Shown: positions 45,625 to 57,844, counted from the stretch's first letter. The stretch: DNA of 64,000 nucleotides from Artocarpus heterophyllus (GCA_025403435.1 CM046339.1:7710981-7774980), one strand, 5' to 3'. Notes: generated by a model from the sequence alone, not told the origin. Translations and numbers: made by a program.

Positions 45625-46526
45625 ACGTTATAGAGGGTTGGAGCACGAAATTTTGACAGAGAGAAACTGCAGAAAAGAGGAGAGAAGACATACACTACTT
45701 TGGAGAAGAAGATCGGTGCAACCCGGAGACGGAATCATCTTCCCATTCAAACATACAGTTCTTTCCTTCTACTCCTCATGTTTAAGAGATTGTTTAGGAT
45801 GATTTTTAGTTTCATTATGAACTAACTTTCTCTGTTCTAGGGCTACGATGTAGCCGGATTATGAATGTCCACTTTTATTTAATTTAATTCAATTCGATGT
45901 TTATTCAGTATCTATGTTGAGTGTTTAATCTAATCTTAATGCTTGTAAAAGTTTGTGCACCTTTTGCATGATTTGTGATTTAATTTGAGGCTGAGAAGCG
46001 ATAATTAAATTAGACCATGATTGAATGCCATGAGATCATCATAGGATAGAGATATCTATGAGACTTGTGTAACACTATGAATTTCTTGGTCGTAATGAAT
46101 CTTGGTAAGTTTAGAGTTTCCACAGAGATGTAGGAAATTTGCTAACTGGGATAAATTATTAATGCTTGAGAAAGATTAATGACTACCTAAGAGAAATTTG
46201 TTATCGGCATAGGAATAAATGTCAATTGATTAAATTAGATAAAAGTAGATATGATTAATCCGGTGAGTCAGAAACCCTAGAAGTCTTAATATATTGAATT
46301 CTCATCTGTCAAAGTTGCAATTTCTCAATTTTCATTCATTTAGTTTTTCTTACGTTTACCATTTCATCATTCTATTGTTTCCCATATTTCAGTTGTTCAA
46401 ATAGAATTAGAGTTAAAGTAATTTGGTACTTAGTGACAGTTGGTCCTCGAGGGAACGATCTTTACTCTCACTTTATTACTTGTTAATGATACGTGCACTT
46501 GCGTTAGAAAATCCACAACAAGTTTT

Positions 46527-46544
46527 TGGCGCTGTTGCCGGGGA
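46527..46544 (+). other. Primer binding site, tRNA-Asp
   Basis: TGGCGCTGTTGCCGGGGA differs in one base from the tRNA-Asp type site TGGCGCCGTTGCCGGGGA used by Athila elements. Confidence 0.9.
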
Positions 46545-46662
46545 CTATTTTGTTTTCATTAATATCGAATAAAATAACTCTAGTTTTGCTTTGGATTTGT
46601 CTTTCAATTTTATTAATTATATTTGTTTGCAGTTCTTTGTCGCAGGAATTCTATCTAGGTGT

Positions 46663-48366
46663 ATGCGAAGGTCTGGGAGCAGTGACTTATTTCCTCTCGA
46701 TTTTGAGATAGAACACACTTGTCAGAGGAATAGGAAGGAGAGAAGAGAAGCTCTCAATCAGTTGCAAGACACCATGGCTGATCCGAATGAAGTTCAAAAT
46801 GAGGCCCATCCACCAATGGCCTTAAGGGACTATGCATTACCAACTACGACGGGTATCCAACCGGCAATAAGAAGGCCAGCTATTGGAGCTAATAACTTTG
46901 AGCTGAAACCGGTGACTTTGCAGATGATTCAAGGAATACAATTCACTGGATTGGCCACTAAAGATCCCAATGCTCACATTGCAAATTTTCTAGAGATTTG
47001 TGATACTGTCAAGTATAATGGTGTTTCTGATGATGCCATTTGCCTTCGGTTGTTCCCTTTCTCTTTGAGGGATAAAGCAAAAAATTGGTTGAACTCTTTA
47101 CCTGCAGATTCTATCACCACCTGGGAAGATTTGGTTCGCAAGTTCCTGGCCAAGTTCTTTCCTCCTGCAGAAACAACAAAGATGAGGATTGAGATCAACA
47201 ATTTCACTCAATATGAAGGCGAGACTTTATATGATGCATGGGAGAGATATAAAGAGCTATTAAGGAAGTGTCCCCATCATGGGTTGCCTAAGTGGATGCA
47301 AGTCCACAATTTTTACAATGGGTTGACAGGTAACACCAGAACTCTAATTGATGCTTCTGCAGGGGGAGCGTTTATGAAGAAAAATGAGGATGAAGCATAT
47401 GAGTTGCTGGAGGATATGGCCACCAATAACTATCAGTGGCCAAGTGATAGGTCAATGACAAGGAGAGTAGATGGGGTATATGAAGCTGAAGCTCTATCTA
47501 CGTTGACTGCTCAAGTTGCAGCTCTTACTAAGCAATTCCAGAACAGCCAATTGGCAGTCAATGCCATTCAGACTCCTCAGTTTATATGTGATTTCTGTCA
47601 AGGCAACCATCCTAGTGAAGAATGTCAAGTGGGAAATCCGTTTCAACAACCTCAGGCAGAGCAAGCACAGTTTGTTAGTAACTATAATAGACAATAGAAC
47701 AACCCATACTCAAACACATACAATCCAGGACGGCGCAATCACCCAAACTTTTCATGGAGAAATAATCAAAATATGGGGCAGTCTCAATAGGGATTTCAAC
47801 CACAGGAGAAGAAGGCTGATTTAGAAGCCGCTTTGCTCCAGTTGACTAACAACACCGACAAGTTCATGACTAAGACTAGGACCAACTTTCAGAATCAAGC
47901 TGCTCAAATCTGAAATCTGGAAGCTCAAATTGGTCAATTAGCTAACATGTATGGTGGTCGACAACAAGGTAATTTGCCTAGCAACACAAAAGTGAATCCT
48001 AAAGAACAATGCAAGGCAATCACTTTGAGAAGCGGAAAAGAATTGGAGACGCCTTCAAGTGGTGAAAAGTCCAAAAAGATTGATCAAGAACAAGATGAAA
48101 TCATGTCTAAAGCTCAACCATTACCCCCTCAGCAGCCAGAAGTGAGTATTCCTTTCCCTCAGCGCCTCAAGAAGAGCAAATTAGATAAACAATTTGCTAA
48201 ATTCCTTGATGTTTTCAAGAAGCTCCACATTAACATTCCTTTCGCCGATGCACTTGAACAAATGCCAAGCTATGTGAAGTTCATGAAAGACATCCTATCA
48301 AACAAGAGGAAGTTGGAGGAGTATGAAACTGTTGCACTTACTGAAGAGTACAGTGCTATCATCTAG
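46663..48366 (+). pseudogene. Element A gag (four in-frame stops)
   Basis: ATG 46663 (MRRSGSSDLFPLDFEIE) opens a frame that stays in phase to 48366. It is broken by TAG 47695, TAG 47788, TGA 47911 and TAG 48364. The gag domain (residues about 85-230) has NFELKPVTLQMIQ, FTGLATKDPNAHIANFLEIC, LRLFPFSLRDKAKNWLNSLP, VRKFLAKFFPP and ERYKELLRKCPHHGLPKW. A Gln/Asn-rich tail and a partial zinc-binding motif (CDFCQGNHPSEEC) follow. 47947-48363 is the linker to protease (CKAITLRSGKELETP). Most stops stand where CAG/CAA or CGA would be expected. Confidence 0.88.
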
Positions 48367-48372
48367 AGAAAG

Positions 48373-49440
48373 TTGCCTCAAAAGCTCAAAGATCTAGGAA
48401 GCTTCACTATTCCATGTGCCATTGGGAATTCTATATTTGAGAAGGCATTGTGCGATCTTGGTGCAAGCATTAATTTAATGCCTTTGTCTATTTTCAGAAA
48501 GCTTGGATTAGGTGAGGCTAGACCTACCACTATTTCCTTGCAGTTGGCTGATAGGTCTATTAAGCATCCAAGGGGAGTAATTGAAGATGTTCTCGTCAAA
48601 GTAGACAAGTTTATATTCCCTGCAGATTTTGTGGTACTGGATATGGAAGAAGACAAGGAGATGCCTCTCATATTAGGGAGACCGTTCTTGGCAACCGGAC
48701 GGGCACTTATAGATGTTCAGAAGGGAGAATTAAGGCTTTGGGTACAGGAAGAAGAAGTGACTTTCAATGTCTTAAAGGCTATAAAATATCCGGGAGCTAG
48801 TGATAGTTGCTTTTGCATCGATGCATTGGATACATTAGTCTCTCAACACTTTACCAAGCCAAAAGACTCTTTGGAAGCAAGCTTGACTCATCCCACTCCA
48901 TCTACTCTTGAAGATGAAGATGTCATCGAGATTGTTCATTGGATGGATTCCTTTGGTCCCAACAATCGGAGGTATTTTGAACCTTTGGGACAAGGCCCTT
49001 CTCGATCAATTCCTTCTGTTGAGAAACCACTTGCTCTTGAGCCCAAGCCGTTACCGGATCATCTACGATATGCATTTCTTGGTGAGTCATCATCTTTACC
49101 GGTAATTATTTCTTCTAGCCTTTCTCATGAAGAAGAAGACAAGTTGTTACGGGTGCTTAGAAGATATAAATCAGCTATTGGGTGGTCTTTAGCAGACATT
49201 AAGGGGATAAGTCCAACAATGTGCATGCACCGGATCTTAATGGAAGAAAATAGCAAACCATCAGTAGAAGCACAACGGAGACTAAATCCTACCATGAAGG
49301 AAGTGGTTCGCGAGGAGGTGTTGAAGTGGTTAGATACGGGAGTGATTTACCCGATCTCTGATAGCTCATGGGTTAGCCCGGTGCAAGTAGTGCCAAAGAA
49401 GGGTGGTATGACGATAGTGAAAAATGAAATAATGAGCTAA
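48373..49440 (+). pseudogene. Element A protease and RT N-terminus
   Basis: In phase with gag. Protease has ALCDLGASINLMPLSI (D-L-G in place of the D-T/S-G active site, as is common in Athila) and MPLILGRPFLATG. A linker carries the MDSFGPN and LRYAFLGESSSLPVIIS blocks. RT begins LLRVLRRYKSAIGWSLADIK, ISPTMCMHRILMEENSK and SWVSPVQVVPKKGG. A small disruption at about 49428-49540 (extra bases and shifted frame around the TITGWRVCIDYR block) separates it from the RT core. Confidence 0.85.
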
Positions 49441-49541
49441 TTCCAACAAGGACCATCACGGGATGGAGGATTTGCATAGACTACCGTTAACTAAACAAAG
49501 CTACCCGAAAAGATCACTTCCCATTACCCTTTATTGATCAA

Positions 49542-50621
49542 ATGTTGGATCGTCTTGCAGGTCATGAGTATTACTATTTTCTAGATGGCTACTCGGGGTA
49601 CAACCAAATAGCTATTGCACCAGAAGACCAAGAGAAGACCACATTCACATGTCCTTATGGTACATTTGCATTCCGTCGGATGCCGTTTGGCCTTTGCAAT
49701 GCACCAGCAACGTTCCAAAGATGTATGATGGCGATCTTTTCAGACATGGTGGAGCGGATTATAGAAATATTCATGGATGATTTCTCTGTTTTTGGTGACT
49801 CTTTTGATCATTGCCTGACTAATCTAGAATTGGTTTTGGAGAGATGTGAACAAACCAATCTTGTGCTTAATTGGGAGAAGTGCCACTTCATGGTAAAAGA
49901 AGGAATCGTCTTGGGCCACCGCGTTTCATCAAAGGGGATACAGGTTGACCAAGCGAAGATAGAGACAATTGAGAAACTACCACCACCAACTTCAGTCAAG
50001 GGGATCCGGAGTTTTCTTGGCCATACAGGTTTCTATAGAAGATTCATCAAAGATTTTTCCAAGATCTCAAAGCCTCTTTCGAATCTACTTGTGCAAGGTA
50101 CTCCTTTTGACTTCAATGAAGAGTGTGAGAAGGCCTTTATCACCCTAAAAGAGAAGCTTGTGTCTGCACCCATTGTTGTAGCTCTGGAATGGGAGCTCCC
50201 GTTTGAATTGATGTGTGACGCAAGTGATTATGCAGTAGGAGTGGTTCTAGGACAGCGGAGGAATAAGGTATTTCATGCTATTTACTATGCTAGCAGGACC
50301 CTCATTGATGCCCAACTCAACTATGCCACAACAGAGAAGGAATTACTTGCCATCATCTTCACTTTTGACAAGTTCAGATCATACCTAATTGGCAATAAGG
50401 TAATAGTCTTTACAGATCATTCTGCAATTAAATACCTTATGGCCAAGAAGGATGCCAAGCAAAGACTTATCCGGTGGGTTCCCTTACTCCAAGAATTTGA
50501 TTTGGAGATTAGAGACAAGAAGGGTACAGAAAATCTAGTGGCAGACCATCTCTCAAGACTTGAACAACCAGAAGAGCAAGAGTTGCAACAGCCTCCCATT
50601 GGTGATCAGTTTCCAGACTAG
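49542..50621 (+). pseudogene. Element A reverse transcriptase core and RNase H
   Basis: A 359-codon open frame. RT blocks are [37 protein letters not shown] and the catalytic [11 protein letters not shown]. The connection is [37 protein letters not shown]. RNase H is [52 protein letters not shown] and [18 protein letters not shown]. The frame ends with TAG at 50619 and integrase follows in phase. Confidence 0.92.
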
Positions 50622-50672
50622 CAGCTCTTTGTCATCACATCTACAAGCTCTCTACCATGGTATGCAGACTTT

Positions 50673-51937
50673 GTGAATTTTCTTGCAGGAAAGATCATGC
50701 CACTAGAAATCTCACATCAACAAAAGAAGAAATTCTTGTCTGATGTAAAGCACTACTATTGGGAAGAACCAGTTCTTTACAGGCACTGTGCTGATCAAGT
50801 AATAAGAAGATGTGTGCCGGAAGATGAGGTAGAGGAGATCCTGAGACATTGCCACACCATTGAGTGTGGTGGACATTTTGGAGGAAACAGAACGATGGCT
50901 AAGGTGTTGCAATCCGGGTTTTATTGGCCAACATTGTTCAAAGATGCTCATGTTTTTGTTATAGCTTGTGATAGATGCCAACGATCGGGAAACATTTCAA
51001 GAAGGAATGAGATGCCCTTGAAGAATATTCTAGAAGTGGAGCCTTTTGATGTGTGGGGTATCGATTTCATGGGACCGTTTCCCTCATCCTACAACAACAA
51101 GTATATCCTCCTTGCAATGGATTATGTGTCGAAGTAGGTTGAAGCGGCTGCAACCCAAACCAACGATGGCAAGGTAGTGCTTAATTTTCTCAAGAAACAC
51201 ATCTTTACAAGGTTTGGAACTCCACGAGCTATCATAAGTGATGAGGGAACACACTTTTGCAATAAGCAATTTGAGGCTCTCTTGTCAAAATATGGAGTCA
51301 AACACCAAACTGCACTTGCTTACCATCCTCAGACTAATGGGCAAGTAGAGGTATCTAACAGAGAGGTGAAGCAGATTCTGGAGAAAATGGTTCATAGCTC
51401 TCGGAAGGATTGGTCGAAAAGGTTAGATGATGCTTTATGGGCCTATCAGACTGCATTTAAGACACCTATAGGAATGTCTCCTTATAGGTTGGTCTATGGG
51501 AAAGCTTGCCATCTTCCGGTGGAATTAGAGCATCGAGCATATTAGGCAATGAGAGGCGCCTTTTGGACATGCAAGCAGCGGGTGAGAGGCGCCTTTTGCA
51601 ACTCAATAAGATGGATGAGTTCCGCAATGAAGCATATGAGAATGCAAAGATCTACAAGGAGCGGACCAAAGCTTGGCATGATAAGCACATCTAGCGGAAG
51701 GAGTTTGTACCTGGACAGAAGGTGCTACTATATAATTCCAGGCTTCGACTATTTCCTGGAAAGCTCAAATCCAAATGGTCAGGCCCGTTTGTAGTCACCA
51801 AGGTGTTTCCCTATGGTGCAGTTGAACTAAATCATGAAGAGAAAGGAACCTTTAAGGTTAATGGACAACGTTTGAAGCCATATTTTGATGGTGGGATTGA
51901 TCGCAACAAGTCCATCATCACTCTCAACTCACCATAA
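50673..51937 (+). pseudogene. Element A integrase
   Basis: The zinc finger is HCHTIECGGHFGGNRT ... CDRCQRSGN. The core has [34 protein letters not shown] and [18 protein letters not shown]. The C-terminal part is [35 protein letters not shown] and [12 protein letters not shown]. Stops at 51135 and 51543 stand where Trp (TGG) is expected. A frameshift near 51545-51595 coincides with a repeat of GAGAGGCGCCTTTTG (51550 and 51583). The enzyme inserted the element; it is now broken. Confidence 0.9.
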
Positions 51938-52857
51938 AGAAGAAAAAGTCAGGCTAATAACGATAAAACAAGTGCTTCTTGGGAGGCAACCCAAGCTCTT
52001 TACCTTTATCTATTTTAGTTTTTATCATGTTAATTTAGTATTTTATTAGTTATAGGTTTTTGGTATTTGATAAGCTAATTATGATGCAGTTTATTTTTGT
52101 GGTGATTGCAGGTCCGGATTGCAGTGAAGACCCGAGAGGAAGGCACCTAGGTGCCACTTCCTGGACGCCTAGGCACTAGAAAAGGCCACAAAGACCCGAG
52201 AGTAAGGCACCTAGGCACCACTTCCTGGGCGCCTAGGCGCTCATCCTGAAACAAAAAAAAAAGGCTAATTTCGAACTAGCGCCTAGGCGCTGCGCAGTTT
52301 AAAGGCTTACTCACCCTTGTTTTGAACACAATCAGCGAAGGAAAAAAAAAGAGAAGAAAAATGAAACACTCCTCTCGCCCCCCTAGTTTTCTCACTCAGA
52401 CAAACACCCCCACCACCCTGTGATTGAATTTTTTCATCTCTTCCTCACTCTACGTCTCGCCCCTCATCCCAATTTCCTCACCCACTGTGTCAAAATGCCA
52501 CCTCCAAGCTCCTTCACGAGTTGAACGTTGGCGGCGAAACAGCAACAAAAATTTCAAAACTTGGGTTGCACAAATTGGGATTTTCTTTGCTCACAACAGG
52601 TAACTCCACTCTTCTTTCTACTTTGCCTGAGATTTGTTGCAATCCGGGGAGACTTAATTGATACAGAGGAGTTTATCTGGAGTGGGATTATTGAGTGCAT
52701 ACCAAGTGTTCGACAAAAAGTCTAAGAGAGACAAAGATATTGGTTGTTGCCAATTGACAGCCAAGGTGTTAGTAGACATTACATGTGGGGCATTTGAGAT
52801 TGTTTGGTGACATTGGCAGTTGATTTGGAAAGTCTAAGAGAGAGTTGGGTTGCAACC
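51938..52857 (+). other. Spacer between integrase and third ORF of element A
   Basis: It contains a CTTGGGAGGCAACCCAAG stem (51976-51993), a short GCACCTAGGCACC cluster (52143-52290) and CT-rich sequence at 52360-52480 like a leader. A separate subgenomic or spliced transcript for the third ORF may begin here; the sequence alone does not show it. Confidence 0.4.
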
Positions 52858-53901
52858 ATGGCACCAAAGAAACGTGTGAAGGGCTCGACATCCGTGCAGT
52901 ATGATACGGCTAAATTTGTCTCGCAGGCCGCTTTTAATCGCTATCAGTCCTCATTGGAAAAAAAGACTCCAATTGCTGAATGGGGACTCAATACCTGTGA
53001 ACGGGTGATACGGGATCAAATTTTACCTCGTAGATGGGCCAATTTTTTGAAACAACCGGGCTCGAGCCTAACTGCAGTGGTTTAAGAATTTTATGCCAAT
53101 GCCCCCGAGTGCGATAATGGAAAGGTTTTTGTGAGGGGAATATGGGTGAAGCTTGATCGTGCTGCTATCAACCAACACTTTGGGCTATCTAATATTGATA
53201 ATGATGAATATCAAGCTTATTTGGACAATGTTGACCACAACGAAATCCTCAACAGGTTGTGCACACCAGGCACTAGTTGGAAAATGGGACGCAACGGTGA
53301 GCGCATCTCATTCCTACCTAGTGCTTTGCGAAACAGGGCCTACAAGGCATGGCATAATTTTATTTGTGCTTGCTTCATGCCAGTGTCTCACGTTAGTGAT
53401 GTATTGAAAGAGCGAGCGGTGCTTCTATATGCTATCGTAACAGGGAAGAGCATTGATGTGGGCCGGGTGATTTCTCGGCAGATTGGTTTGAGTGTGCTAC
53501 ATGCGCACCTGGGCTTATACTTTCCCTCACTTATTATTAAGGTGTGCAGTAAAGTAGGAGTCCATTGGGATGCAACTGAAGAATGGGTGGGACCCTGACT
53601 TGTCATCAATGATTCGGTCCTCGCATCATACAGGGAGCTAGAAGCACAGGAGCCAACAGCAGGGCCCAGCTCCTCCGGGACCCTTCGACCCCCACGACCA
53701 CCCCGCTCTCCTGGTCAAGCCTCCGTGCACGAACGCCTGGATCGTATGGACAGATATCTCGACCAGATTGATGATAACATCTGCAACCTGGCACAAATGA
53801 TGAATCAAATGGTCCGTCACATGAATATGAATATGGACAATTTTTCGACAGTCACGGCTTTCAATGAAGAGGACGAAGCGCATGAGGACGAGGAGGAGTA
53901 G
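52858..53901 (+). pseudogene. Element A third ORF (putative plant transposon protein), two stops
   Basis: ATG 52858 (MAPKKRVKGSTSVQYDTAKF) opens 347 codons in one phase, interrupted by TAA 53083 and TGA 53596. Residues about 20-250 resemble the domain annotated as putative plant transposon protein, found after pol in Athila-type elements (the env-like position): NTCERVIRDQILPRRWANFL, VFVRGIWVKLDRAAINQHFG, LRNRAYKAWHNFICAC and VLLYAIVTGKSIDVGRVI. A Pro/Arg-rich stretch leads to a predicted coiled coil (LDRMDRYLDQIDDNICNLAQ) and an acidic end. No signal peptide or obvious membrane segment is seen. Function unknown. Confidence 0.75.
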
Positions 53902-55466
53902 ACTTCAACAATTTTCATTTTAGGGAGTGTTCTTTTCTTTTTCTTTTTATTTTATTTTATTTTATTTTCTTCATTTTCCATTTTTAGTTCATGTTTATTT
54001 ATTATTTTTTTTCTTTTACATTGAGGACAATGTACTGCTCAAGTTTGGGGGTGGTGTACTGCTTTATGTTTGGTTTATGTCAATTAGTTATCTTTGTTTA
54101 CTTAAGTTTTAAGCTAGGTTTCATTTTTTTTTGTTTAGTAATTATGATAGGAAAGTTGTGTCGTTTGAGCACTATTTAACTTGCATCATAGGAGGCCAAT
54201 GATAAGACAATGGTTGAAATTGAATATGACTTTTAGGGGATAATAGTTGCTGTGATCTATCCTTGTTTTCTGATGATTAGTTTGCCATGCTGTGATTCTT
54301 TGAGCACTTTGAGCACTCACGCCTTGATCACATAAATATTCTACACTTAGAGGAGTTTTATGTTGATTAAGTGATATTTTTGATCTCAAATAAACGCTAG
54401 AACCTATTTGATAACCACTCGAGGCGAAATCCTAGGCTACACAACATTAAGGATATGATTTAGGCCATATTTGGACCGTTTGAGCCTTTCAAGCCTACCA
54501 TTGACATCATTTAATCACTCGGTACCCCGTTGAGCCTTATTATCCATTTTCTTTGTTACCCACATAATTAGCCTAGCCTTTGATTAATTTTATCATACTT
54601 GGTCCCTCACTCATAAGCATGACTAGTTTGTCCAGGAAATTATTTGAAGGTAGTTGGTATGACGGGAGGATGGGTGGAGTTTGAAGAACTTATCAAGGAC
54701 ATATGTTTTACTATCATTCATTTATGGGTGAAGTTTTGAGTATTGTCATCAAGAGATTATAGTCATGTTTACAGCTTTGGGTATTGCTGTCAGGGGATTG
54801 TGTATTTATGCTTATTCATCGTGCTAAAAAAAATGAAAAAATGAAAAAAGAAAAAAAAAGCTGATATATACATCAAATAAATGTGAATGACAAAGGGAGT
54901 GCAACATAAGTTTGGGGGTGTACTTAGAAAGAAAAAAATATGATGTTCTCATAAGGTCCTGAGACAAATTGTGTGTTTATGGGTGAATTTTGAGCTACAT
55001 TATATCCTTTATCTCACCTTTTACCTTAGCCACACATTACAAGCCGAATAAAGTCCTAATGATCTTTGATGTTGCGATAGTCTACATTAGTGGGGAGTGG
55101 GTTTGAAAAATAGGCCTATGGAGTTCATAAATTTCACTAATCTAGAGATCTTTCAAAATAAGCTTGTTGACATAAACTAATCCGAGTGTAGGTACATAAG
55201 TGCTAGAGGCATCACACACACACTCGAGGAATTATGATTATGGTAAACTTGAGATTTAAATTAATTTTTTACATGATCACAGTGGTTAGAGTTTCCTTTG
55301 AGTCATAAACTTTATGGAATCTTTGAGGCCAAGTATGATGAAAAATTAAATTGATGCTCGAACTACATCGTGTGTTAGTGTCAGTCGTGTTCTTTTTGTT
55401 TTGTTCTTTGTTCTTCTTTTGTGTCTTTTGCTCGAGGACTAGCACAATCTTAAGTTTGGGGGTATT
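53902..55466 (+). other. Long 3' region of element A with purine tract
   Basis: No gene. T-rich at the start. It carries AAGTTTGGGGGTGG (54040) and a second AAGTTTGGGGGTGT (54909), and ends AAGTTTGGGGGTATT, the purine tract next to the 3' LTR. It is shared, inverted, with 42775-44270 of element B. Confidence 0.7.
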
Positions 55467-56952
55467 TGATAAGTTAGTTTTAGGCTACTTAATTAGATGA
55501 TTTTCACTTAATATTTTTGTTAGTTTTGAGCAATTTATAAGGATTTGATAATGTTTTATGTTCTTTTATAGGTTTTGAAGGAAAACGATACATAATGTCA
55601 AAACACAGGGTAAAGTAGACCGAAAATTGAGCAAAAATAGACTCGGGAAGAAATGAAGCCTAGACGCCAGCTTATGGGCGCCTAGGCGCTCAAGACAAAT
55701 GAAGTTTCATACAAAAACCCGAGAGCAAAGTGCCTAGGCGCCATAACTTGGGGGCCTAGGCTCCATTTTATGAAGATAAGAGGCCGAGAGCAAAGCGCCT
55801 AGGCGCCATAACTTGAGCGCCTAGGCGCTATTCTATCATGGAGGCGAATTAACACTGCGGCGCCTAGGCACCACAATCCTGGCGCCTAGGCGCCAGTTCA
55901 AAAATGGGGGCATCTCATCTGTGTAGCGCCTAGGCGCTACAATTCTGGCGCCTAGGTGCCAGAAATTTGAGCCTAGGTGCCGTTACGATTCCAACTTAAA
56001 TTCTAGTGTAATTTTGTTCCAAAATTGCCCTTTCAAACCCTAGCATATAAATAGAACATTATAGAGGGTTGGAGCACGAAATTTTGATAGAGAGAAACTG
56101 CAGAAAAGAGGAGAGAAGACATACACTACTTTGGAGAAGAAGATCGGTACAACCCGGAGACGGAATCATCTTCCCATTCAAACATATAGTTCTTTCCTTC
56201 TACTCCTCATGTTTAAGAGATTGTTTAGGATGATTTTTAGTTTCATTATGAACTAACTTTCTCTGTTCTAGGGCTACGATGTAGCCGAATTATGAATGTT
56301 CACTTTTATTTAATTTAATTCAATTCGATGTTTATTCAGTATCTATGTTGAGTGTTTAATCTAATCTTAATGCTTGTAAAAGTTTGCGCACCTTTTGCAT
56401 GATTTGTGATTTAATTTGAGGCTGAGAAGTGATAATTAAATTAGACCATGATTGAATGCCATGAGATCATCATAGGATAGAGATATCTATGAGACTTGTG
56501 TAACACTATGAATTTCTTGATCGTAATGAATCTTGGTAAGTTTAGAGTTTCCACAGAGATGTAGGAAATTTGCTAACTGGGATAAATTATTAATGCTTGA
56601 GAAATATTAACGACTACCTAAGAGAAATTTGTTATCGGCATAGGAATAAATGTCAATTGATTAAATTAGATAAAAGTAGATATGATTAATCCGATGAGTC
56701 GAAAACCCTAGAAGTCTTAATATATTGAATTCTCATCTGTCAAAGTTGCAATTTCTCAATTTTCATTCATTTAGTTTTTCTTACGTTTACCATTTCATCA
56801 TTCCATTGTTTCCCATATTTCAGTTACTCAAATAGAATTAAAGTTAAAGTAATTTTGGTACTTAGTGATAGTTAGTCCTCGAGGGAACGATCTTTACTCT
56901 CACTTTATTACTTGTTAACGATACGTGCACTTGCGTTAGAAAATCCACAACA
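55467..56952 (+). repeat. 3' LTR of element A
   Basis: Counterpart of 45038-46520, with the palindrome array at 55664-55982 and TATA at 56044-56054. Followed by the ATAAC duplication (56953-56957). Confidence 0.93.
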
Positions 56953-57564
56953 ATAACAGTCATAGTTTTGGATAGACTCCTCTTGATTTAGCAAGTGTAG
57001 ATCATTATTGATCAAGTAAGAGCCCAACTCAGCAAATGGTTGAGTTAACACAACTTCAAAGGGTTCTTGTTCTTCATCTTGAGGGTTTATTTCCTTTAGA
57101 GGCTCAAATCCTTGAGGTTTCACACAATCGTCATCAAACAAAACCACATCCTTTATCGTTTTATGGTCACCACAAGGATTTGATGTTGTACTTTCCTCCT
57201 CTAGATGATTGTCTAAAATTGTACTCTTTAAATGGATTTGTTCTTCAAGATATCGCCTAGAGTTAAAAATTTTATGACTTCCTTCAAGAGTGGCCTTTAG
57301 ACAGTCTAAAGCAACTTCCAAAGCTGTCATCTCTTCTTGATATTGGCTACAAGATTGTTCCATCATGTTGGGGTGGATATTCCATGAAAGATTTTGGTGC
57401 CTCTCCCAGTAAGAATTATGCATTGAAGAATTCAAATGCCAATGATAATTGAAGGCTGCCATATCCTCCAATAAGTAGTAAGCTTCATCAACTGTTCTTG
57501 AAAAGAAAGAATGACCATCGAAAACTGCACCTTTTTCCACCCAATATCTAGCTTCAAAATGCAA
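56953..57564 (-). pseudogene. Element B ORF, first part (gag remnant)
   Basis: Read on the minus strand from 57564. It contains TVDEAYYLLEDMAAFNYHWH, which matches the DEAYELLEDMATNNYQW block of the element A gag, then EQSCSQYQEEMTALEVALDC and acidic sequence (EPFEVVLTQPFAELGSYL). Upstream (57565-57680) ATWERFKEMLEWHPHHNLP continues the gag similarity but a TAA at about 57573 intervenes. The frame is exactly 204 codons to the insertion point of A and continues in phase at 45032. It could act as a Gag-like protein only if started inside; now split. Confidence 0.7.
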
Positions 57565-57844
57565 TCCTTCAATAAATATTTAGAGAAGAGCCCACTTTGG
57601 GAGATTATGATGTGGGTGCCACTCGAGCATTTCTTTAAATCGCTCCCAAGTTGCATAAAATGGTTTCATATGTTGTTGGGAAAAACTTGCAAGGATATTC
57701 TGATGAAACATCATGAAGTTCCTTGGAAAACAAATGACTTAAAAAAAAATTAGAACAAAGAAAAATGAAATAAAACAAATAAAAAAAATGGTCAAAGTAA
57801 TCCTAGAGCTAATTGGTATCGATATTAACTAAATTAAACAACAA

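Larger units (their letters stand above)
45038..46520 (+). repeat. 5' LTR of element A
   Basis: It aligns with 55467-56952 with scattered substitutions. It carries a palindrome array at 45232-45545 and a TATA box CATATAAATAG at 45614-45624. Confidence 0.93.
45038..56952 (+). mobile_element. Element A: Athila-like Ty3/gypsy retrotransposon, full length
   Basis: LTRs of 1483 and 1486 bases (TGATAAGTTAG...ATCCACAACA), duplication ATAAC, a tRNA-Asp PBS, gag, pol, a third ORF after integrase and a long 3' region. The tRNA-Asp primer, the gag sequence and an extra ORF after pol mark the plant Athila group. Several in-frame stops and two frameshifts inactivate it. It sits inside the open reading frame of element B. 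Confidence 0.93.

Noticed and set aside
52528..52725. 65-codon open frame before the third ORF of element A
   Set aside because: No domain; it sits in the spacer with leader-like composition and is not supported as a gene.
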